Of a DNA stretch of 36,320 nt, positions 10,101 through 19,100 are shown in pieces. The notes under the pieces were generated by a model. That model ran no database searches and was not told where the DNA came from. It worked only from the letters and a program-made list of their open reading frames with translations. Source of the DNA: Acanthaster planci. Its lineage: Eukaryota; Echinodermata; Asteroidea; Valvatida; Acanthasteridae. The stretch lies in NCBI RefSeq assembly GCF_001949145.1, contig NW_019091401.1, positions 1,229,407-1,265,726 of the forward strand, in the 5' to 3' direction. Position 1 is the first letter of the stretch, and the number at the start of each line of letters is the position of its first letter. Made by a program: the position numbers and the translations under genes.

Positions 10101-13100
10101 ACTACTGCCATGACCCAAAAGGGAAGAATCTTACACCTACCTGACATGTTCAGATGTTACATTAGCACTGTTAACAACCTGCAGCCTGTTCAGTAGATTT
10201 CCTAGATAAAATCCACAAAGAAAATAGTCATTTTCAAGAATTGTTTTAGAGCCCTGTATTACGTAAACTATTTAACTCACAACCCAAATGCCCACTGTGA
10301 CTGGTACAGGCCTATTGTAAAGTGCTCTTATTGGAGAGGCAAGGGTGGGCAAATGGGATTGGCTGCCAAGCCAATGTTCAATCTACAATCTATGGCCAAA
10401 CTCGATCAAGGACAATATTTAACAATAGTTCCACTAACTCTGCTTGAATGCACGCTCGTCGACGAGGCTTGGACTAGTCTAGTCACCTATTCACGACCAG
10501 TCTATCGAGGTTGGTCGCATTGTTGGTTGCCATAAACCGTTTGTAATAGCACAGTGCAGAGAGGACCAGTTATAAGAAAAATGCAGGAAAAACACTACAT
10601 GTATGTCACTAGTGTACGACCATTTTCACTTTTATATTTGCTATTCTGCCCTTCCTGTGGCCACCTTTTCTCCCCTTCGGAGTAATGACCTGACAACAGT
10701 TGACTAGGATTATTCACACTTCAACTTCACTGCACATGCACTAGGTACAAACCAACCACTGGTTAACTAGTGGTCCTTGATCAAACCTGCCCATTGTATT
10801 GTCATGATCTCTTCATTTGCATTTACCACATAAGATGCTGAGAACACTGCACAGACTTCACCAGCTCTTCTTGTTGAGATGAGAGTGCATGTACTGTATT
10901 TCAATTGTCAATACAAACTGTACAATCTAGGACCCTTATGTCATCTCAAGACATACTGTACATGTAGAAATTGTATCTGAATGGAAAGACAGATGAAGGT
11001 GATTCACTTGAAAGCGCACATCCCAACTTTCCTAATACTGCATACATCTTGTATTTTACATGAGCTGTGTTCAGAGACAATTAAGCTGGAGCTACATGTA
11101 GGTTCCCTCAATAAAAACTACAAAGAGCATGTGAAATGAAATTAGGCCCTTATGTGTGCACTGCTGTTAATTACCAGTGGAGGTAGCATCGCAGGGTTGA
11201 ACCAATGGTTTGACATCACCCTGCCAGAGATGAGCGGTGGGACACTCCAGAAGATCTTGGCTGTCCTCTTCTATGCCAAGGGCCAACAGTTTCTTGTACT
11301 CTCCCCAGTTGGTTGGAGGTTTTCTCTTCATGAAGCTGGCCTTGTCTTCCAGATTGGATGCTGTCTTGCCACTGTTTGCCATCATCTTGCCCGAAGTGGC
11401 CATCATGTTGGCTGAGGTTTTCAAGAGCTCCTGGGAGACTTTCATGAGTTGCTCGGCGTGATCATTGCCCATTTCAGAGTTTGGGTCCTTGGAAGCAGGG
11501 GCCACTTTCACTTTTTTGTCCTTGGACTGAACTGATGAGATCTCTGATGACTGCCCATTGACTAGGTTGGGTAGGTTGATGGTCTGAAAGTTCCAGCTGG
11601 AGTAACGGCAGGGCATGGAGTCACTGTCTGAGCGGTCATTGAAGGTTGGCAAGAAGGTGTCCAAGACGTCATCAATGTTGACAGATGGGGTGCCAGATTG
11701 GTGGGATGTGCCCAGGTCAGAACTCTCCCAGGGAGTGTTGGATGGTCGCAGCAGCTTGTCAAAGTCCTCCTTCCTGAATTGGAAGTTGAGGAAGTACTCT
11801 CTCTGGGGGTTACACTTGGCTGGGGAGTCCTCAGATGAAGGTGGCCTGTTTAGGGCCTCGTTGCTCCTCTCACTGCTGTCCCTACCGCTGTCTGAGTAGA
11901 TGATCAGCTCCCTGTCCAGCTCCAGCTTGCGCCGCTTCCTGGAGTGCTCCAGGTCTTCGTTCCTCATGTTCTTCTCCTCAGACTCAGTGTCACTGGTGCT
12001 GCTTGGCGGGCTGCGCTTGGGGGGGTTTTCAGCCGAGCATGCCGAGGCATCATTGTCGCCACCATCCTGGAGGAACATCTTGTGGTATTTGAGCAGGTTG
12101 ACAGAGGCCCCAAAGTTCTCCTGCTGGATGGGCCGCACCATGACTGGGCTGTCCGAGTAGACGGAGCTGTCCTCAGACGGTAGGTTGTTGACAATGCTGC
12201 TGGTCTCTGAGCCCGGGAGTGGTGGGAATGCTCCGCTGTTTGTGGTGTCCCCCGTAACGGCTTGGTCGTTGGATGCCCGACTGGAGACACCTGCAAAGCT
12301 GCTGCTGCTCATGTCATTACTCGTCTGTTGGCCTTCCGGGATGGACGTATGGGTGGAAGTATCACCATATCGATCCATCCTTTCCTCCTCAATATCTGTC
12401 TTGGTATTGTCACCCATCTGTTGGAACCAACCCTGGACCTTCCGATAGACCTTCTTTTGGTTATGGCGATACTGATGAAGACGAATGCGGTACTCGTAGT
12501 CCGAAATATCATTCCTAGAAGGAGGAAAGAAACAGACAAGCAGTTCTTAACATCCTGGGACAAGAATTCTGTAACAGATGTAGGAAAAGGTGACCCCTTC
12601 ACAACCTTTGAATTAGAGCTCCTACCATTTGCAACTTCTAAAGCCCTAAGTTTAAATCTTACCAGTGCAGACTGAGAGCTGAATTTCTATCATAATCACG
12701 TCTAAATCACTGAAACTCTGCCTCTTTTATTCTTTGTAGATGAGAGGTTTAAAAGTCAAAAGAAGATGTAATAAATTCATTTAGTTGGATATAATCCTTA
12801 ATGCCAAATCAACCACGGGATCAATGTGAAAAATTTTAATGTTTCATCATTTGTCCAATGCACTGGAGGCAAACTGAAATTGGCAAAAAAGAGAGAGAAT
12901 TTTTAGTAAGACAACCAAACAAAAGCCATGCATTAAAATTCGATTAATTTCTTGGGCTGAGAATTGCTTCAGCATATGCACTATGGCATTTGCTTCATTA
13001 GCCCAATCTGCCTGTGGAAGAAATTCAGTGAAGGTTGTCTCATTTGACCCAAATAAAGTAGCTGGAAATAAGTGAATAAATAGGAATAAAACCAATCAAT

Positions 13101-16100
13101 ATCTGTCGAACATTTTGAAACTCTTACTCTTTATGTCTTGTGATGATGTACCCCAGTCTCATGAGATGGCTGTAAACCTGCAAGAGAAAAAATGACTCGT
13201 ATTTCAAAACTCATGACGTTAACTGCCTGCCACCTTCTCCCAATTTCCACTTTAAGTGACTAACTTCAATATTTGCCACTTAAACATTAGCACTTTAAAG
13301 TATACTAAATGATTAAATTTCCTATATACATGTAGTTTGCTTCACTTTAATTTATGCCTTCAAACTGTGTTACTGAAGCAGCAATGCTGTGCACATGCTG
13401 AAAAGATGAGGTTGGCTACTCTAGCCTCGTTAAAGATTTGATGCACAGGTACATGTACATCACTGAATGGCGAGAAGGATGGAGGGCTAACAAGGGACAG
13501 GCACTTTAGGGCATCACTGCCACATTGCCCTCAAGCTCAGTGTCCAAATGTAAACATAAACACTCATTCAATCAAAAACGGACCATGTCAAATGACCTAC
13601 ATGTAGTTTTCAAGACTGAAGTCCTTGCAAAGCTCTCATGAATAGGCCCAGACAGCACCATCTACAGTCCATGCAAGGAGCACACTGCTTCAGTCTTGGT
13701 TTTGCCTTTTCTTTCATTACCTGGTAATGGTCCAGTGAGAACTGCTCAGGTATCATCAGCTTGTATGCTTCCTGCATCGTCAATCCAACTCCTCGGTGTC
13801 TCAACTCCATGCAATTCTACCAACCAAACACACAAGGCTTGTAAATCAAAAGCTGATGTACACTACTTTCTAAGAAGCAATCCTTCAGCTTCAACATCTT
13901 TGTGGGAATCCATTCACCACAATTAGAAGACATCCCTGCAGTGGGACGCTACAGACTGCTTACAATCTTCGATTTGTGGTGGGCATTCATTTGGGCAATT
14001 TAATTGGCCATTTTCTACAATGTAAAATGTATTTTCAACGACACTTTCAGTAATCTTAGGAAATACACAAAACAAAGATATTGGACCTTAGGATACTTAA
14101 AAACTTAGCACTAAACAAATCTTTCATTCCCTAAACATTTATTCACGACTATCGGTTTTTTTCAATGCTGCTTCAGGTTTTTGAATCATAAGTGATTTGT
14201 GTCTTAGACATCACTAATGATGGCTACATTAGGAAAAACAGCTACAATATTGTCAATACATTTCTTTCAGAACAATTTGGCTCACAGTAACTCCCTGTTT
14301 TTCAAAGGACTCTTCCTGAATCCTGCACAATCTCCCAATGCACAAACAACCCAGTAACACATTTTTTCTAGACTAAACTTTCTGAAAGGGGTATAAAAGC
14401 CCACTTATTTTCTAGAGGAGTGGCAGAGCATATCTTCCCCCTCTTACAATATTTTCTAAGATCTTGTGACAGGTTGTGAACCATCTGGGAGAACAAGACT
14501 TACAGTAAGAGTGGAGGATTTATGGAACACCTGTAGTCACACACTATCCATCTATTCCCCCCTTCATTTTCAATAATATAGAGAATGCAAATGAAAAAGG
14601 CAACAAAAGGGTCAATTTCTTGGTTAGGTATCTCACTTTTGAGGTTCTGAAAACCACTGATGGCAACTGACCCCCTTCCTCAAAGCATACTTTTTGAGAC
14701 CATGAAAGACACCCAAGGAAAAATTTGAGAGTGGCAACTCTTGGACACATACCATTTCAAGAAGGAAAAGCCCTTCCTCAGCATAAAGGTACTTGCGACC
14801 ACCAGAGTGGTACCCCATGGTCTGCCAAAACTTTCCCTGTAACCAAACACTGGCACAGTTGGTATTGCACAATGCAGAGGAGCATTTTCCTGGAAATGCA
14901 CTAGGAAATGCAAACAATCATTAGCCCAGTTTTTTCAGAGACAAAGAGACAAATACCTAAATGTGAATGAATCCAGCAAAATGAGTAATCTTGGCTTTTT
15001 TCCGACCTTTTTTAGCTTGTGAAAGGGCAAAATGAGCTTAAAATCTACACTGTGTGATTGAAAATGGTCAGGATTCCTAGTGATTTCAAGTGCGCAAAAT
15101 TCATTGGAAAAAAATTTAACTGAAGTGGCCCAGGCGACTTGAGACTCATCTCGTTAGACTGTGTCACAAGTTTGTTCTGAAGGGAATCCAACCAATATCC
15201 TCTAATATGTCTAAATGAAATAACCTGAATATCATGTCTTGGATACAGCAATTTTGTTGAATTCAAAAAATGGCAACATCATTTTGTTCATCAGTCAAAT
15301 ACAATCTTGCAAACCAACCACACTAAGGTTTCTGTGGTGCTTGATCTACCTGAACCAGCCATCTTGAGTAGTGGGGCTAAGCAACAACTCTAGACAATTA
15401 TTGTAATTTACTGACCTTCTCAACTTTGACCTCCACCAGCTCCTTACAGGGGCTCCATTCTCCTATGGCCAGATTGCTTCTGGAATATCAAATAAACTCT
15501 GCTATTTAAAAAAAAACAAATGTCTGGAACTTGTTTCACAAGTTGAGTATAAAATCATCAAAGAACTTGAATGATTGGAAGTCTCCTTTCCAGACACATA
15601 TTTCTAAACTAATGTCTACCAAATTGTCAGGTTTCTCAATTTTCCATGACTACAACACTAGCAGTGTTGTAAACTGTAAACCAAGTAGATAACCCTTTCT
15701 TTTTTTTTCTTTTTCAAATGTATTTAATGCTATGGTTAGTTTTTGATAACAGCCCCTTAGACTGTGGAAGAAAGTTGCATCTTTAATGGTATTAAGAAAT
15801 CAGTCATGTCAAAAAACTGATAGTATTCATCTACGTGGGTATGATGCTTGTCGAAACATGATGTAAATAAAACTACAGTGGGAGGAAAAAAAAGGATAGA
15901 TTGCAAAAAGAAATGAGAAGACAATGGAAGAGGGAAAGAGGAAAATCAGTTAAGCACAGTGATGCCAGTAAGACGTGAACAGGAAGTAGCAGTTTAGTCC
16001 TCCTAAGCATGACATCACAACATGTAAACACTCAGAAAACTGGTAAAAGTAAAGCTCTCCCAGTTTTGTTTAATTTCAGTTTTTTAGATTTCTTCTTCTG

Positions 16101-19100
16101 GATAGCTTACATTGGGCGTGCTAAACCAAGGTGTTATCGAGTCCATCACAAGTCCAGTCACAAATCCTTTACAAAATCAATTACAATTAACAGCGTGAAC
16201 AATATCAACATCATAGAACGGCTTTTTTCACACTTTTTTGAACAGCTTGTGGTTTGGCTTAAGACTGAATGACTTGTGATGGATTCACAGGGACGTGTGA
16301 TAAACTCGACCACAATACTGGAAACTTGGGTATGCTAGAAGTTTGCACTGACCCATGGTTGAGCAGCAAATGTAACAGGCACACTGTGCTTAAGTTAAAG
16401 GTTTAAGTCAACATTTTAGGGACAATGCTAAAGAAGCAGTTCACTTTCTTACCCTTTTGAAATATCTTTGAAAGTCAGCCAATTTCTTACAGTTACAGTA
16501 ACGAACCAAAACAGTGAAACAAGAAACTGTTTAAGCCTTCCCCTCGTCTGCAACTCAACTTACAATTTCACAACCCTTCTTTCTTCCAGCAGAGCATTCT
16601 GTCGCTCGTACAAGTTCTGAAGCTTCTGTTCCTGCTGTAGGGAACCATCTGGACATTTTTCCTTTGGACCCCTGCGAGGAATGGAGGAGTCCACTCGTCG
16701 GTAATTCATTAGTTCCTCAGTTCTGTGAGGAGAAAAAGTTGTTATGATTCAGGAACCTTGTACAATGAGTGAGACAGTCCCAGATAATCCACAGGTTTAA
16801 ATTGATTGATTAAATAAAAATTAATTCTTGTGTTATTGGACGTGACAGGACAATAGGCTAAAATATATGTCACATTATGGGTTCGTCAACTGTGCGGTGC
16901 AACGTAGTATCATTGATGATTCATGCTTAATGTGCAATCAAAAACTAGGAAACAATATGCATTCAGTTTTTGGCCAGTTGTAATAAAACGGAAACTTTGC
17001 AAGTCATTTTGATTAACATACATTAAATGTACAAGATTATATGACTATTGAGTATGAAAAAAAGGATCTGGTATCATTTGTAGTGAGTGAGTGACATATC
17101 GCTTTGTCCATGTAACTACACCGTATTTTTCAATTTTTTTTCCGCTACTATGATTTTTGACAAACCATTCAAAATATCAAGTGCGAATCAGAAATCTGGC
17201 CAAAATTTGTTTTCTAGAAACTTTCCCAGAACAAGTTTTATTCAACAAGAAACTTACATTTCAAGATTTAAGCAGAACCTGTCTGAGTATGTAAAACTGA
17301 AGAACAACGCAGAGGAGGTACATGTGGGTTTTTATTTCAAGCAATGTGGAACTAGGAAAAATCCAAACTAGGAAAACAACTGGAATACATATACGGGGCC
17401 AGGTCAGCGCAGGTGCAAAATTGATTGATTGCGCAAAGATTAACTTACCACAGCAACCATTTTTATAATTTCTCAGAAATTAGGCTTGTCTATTTACTGT
17501 GTGAAATTCCCTTCCATTATTAAGGCATACATGTAGTATTACATATCATCGTCTCAGCAGACGACTGGGCTGAGCGGACAAAGTGTCTCAAATTGTCTCT
17601 CCTTTTTATGCACGGACGGTCAAGTTGTCTCAAAGGTCAAGTTGTCCGAAGTTGAGTTGGCAAGTGTTCAAATTGTCCGGACCCCGGGAGGAATTTAAAA
17701 AACTCTAAATTCTGGGGTTTTTTTTGGGGGGGGCCTTCAATTTATTCTTATTGTTCTGGGAAAACGTTATTGGATTTTTTCATTTAGTGGGGGAATAATA
17801 GCTTTGTTTAGTAACTTTTCAGGGGGTGTACTTAATAAAACTTGTTGTCTTGATTTCTTTTGGAAGTGTTTCTGGTCTCGTTTTAAAATTTTTCTTGGGG
17901 GGTGATTGCCTTCCTCATTAAAATTCTTTTTTGGGGACAAGTTACAACTGACATTGACAAGTCTCACATGAATGTCACCCCACAGGCATGTAAGGAAGGC
18001 AGTGTAGTGAAAACGGCCAATTAGGAGACGAACACATGACTAAGAAATCAAATCACTGTTCAAGTTAAATACAATAATAATATGCTCTGAGCAAGCTCTG
18101 ATTTCTGTGAAGGTACGATTGTTTCGTACGCGAAGGTTGTCTTTACAGGAGGTACGAGTTGTCCAAGGTGCAACTTGGCAAAGGTACGAGTTGGTACAGT
18201 TATGCTGAGTTGATGGTACCAATTGTCCATGGTATGAGTTGTCCAAGGTACAAGTTGACCTGTTCTCAGCTATTTTTATAGGGTCTTTACACTAGGGGAA
18301 GATTTGCTTCAGAAAGTGGAAACGGAGGTTTTCTCTGGTACAATCACCTGATGATTGCATGGCACTTTTCAAATGCCATAGCGTACGGAACCATTATAAA
18401 GATGGACCCAGTAAGGCCTTTGGAGTAGTGCCTTAATGTTCAGGAAGTTGGCTAGGCCTAAACCCAGAACTGTGGGTTCTGACGTCCCACCCACTCCCAC
18501 AGTGAAGTGAGCTCCTCATGGGAGCAGGGCAGACGTCGGGCCTCACACTCACAGTTCTGAGGGTAGGTTGGTTAAGCCTACCTATTATTATGGGATTTTA
18601 GGGGAGATTTTATTCCTCCATGATTTGATCAAGAAAGCTCAGAGGTTTCTCTAATACCATTGCCGGTCACTTTTCAAAATGCCGTTGCGTACATGTATGG
18701 AAGCATCAAACATCAGGAATCAGTAAAGCCTAACATGCCTTAGCCCCACTAGTGTGGCACGGACTCTCACTCCCGATCCATCGGGAGTGATAGTCCATGC
18801 CATACTAGCTACTAGTGGGGCTAAACATGCCTAAGGAGTAGCATGAGTAGTGCCTTTACCTGTCACTATACTATGATTGTAGGTCAACTCGCCCCCTGGC
18901 CGACTCGCCCCTTACCAGCTCGCCCCTTACCAACTCGCCCCCTGACCGACTCGCCCCCTAGCCGACTCGCCCCTTACCAACTTGCCCCCTAGCCAACTCG
19001 CCCCCTTACCGACTCGCCCCCTGACTGACTTGCCTNCGTGCCCCCTAGCCAACTCGCCCCCTTACCGACTCGCCCCCTGACTGACTTGCCTCCTGACCGA

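Noticed and set aside
10820-10900. Candidate TSEN54 exon between exons 7 and 8 (an EELVKSVQ-like reading)
   Set aside because: Using its donor would create a TGA at the junction with exon 9, and the 10141-10201 exon fits phase and homology better.
11615-12675. Long plus-strand open frames opposite TSEN54 exon 7
   Set aside because: They are antisense shadows of a GC-richer coding exon; the minus-strand frame carries the conserved family motifs.
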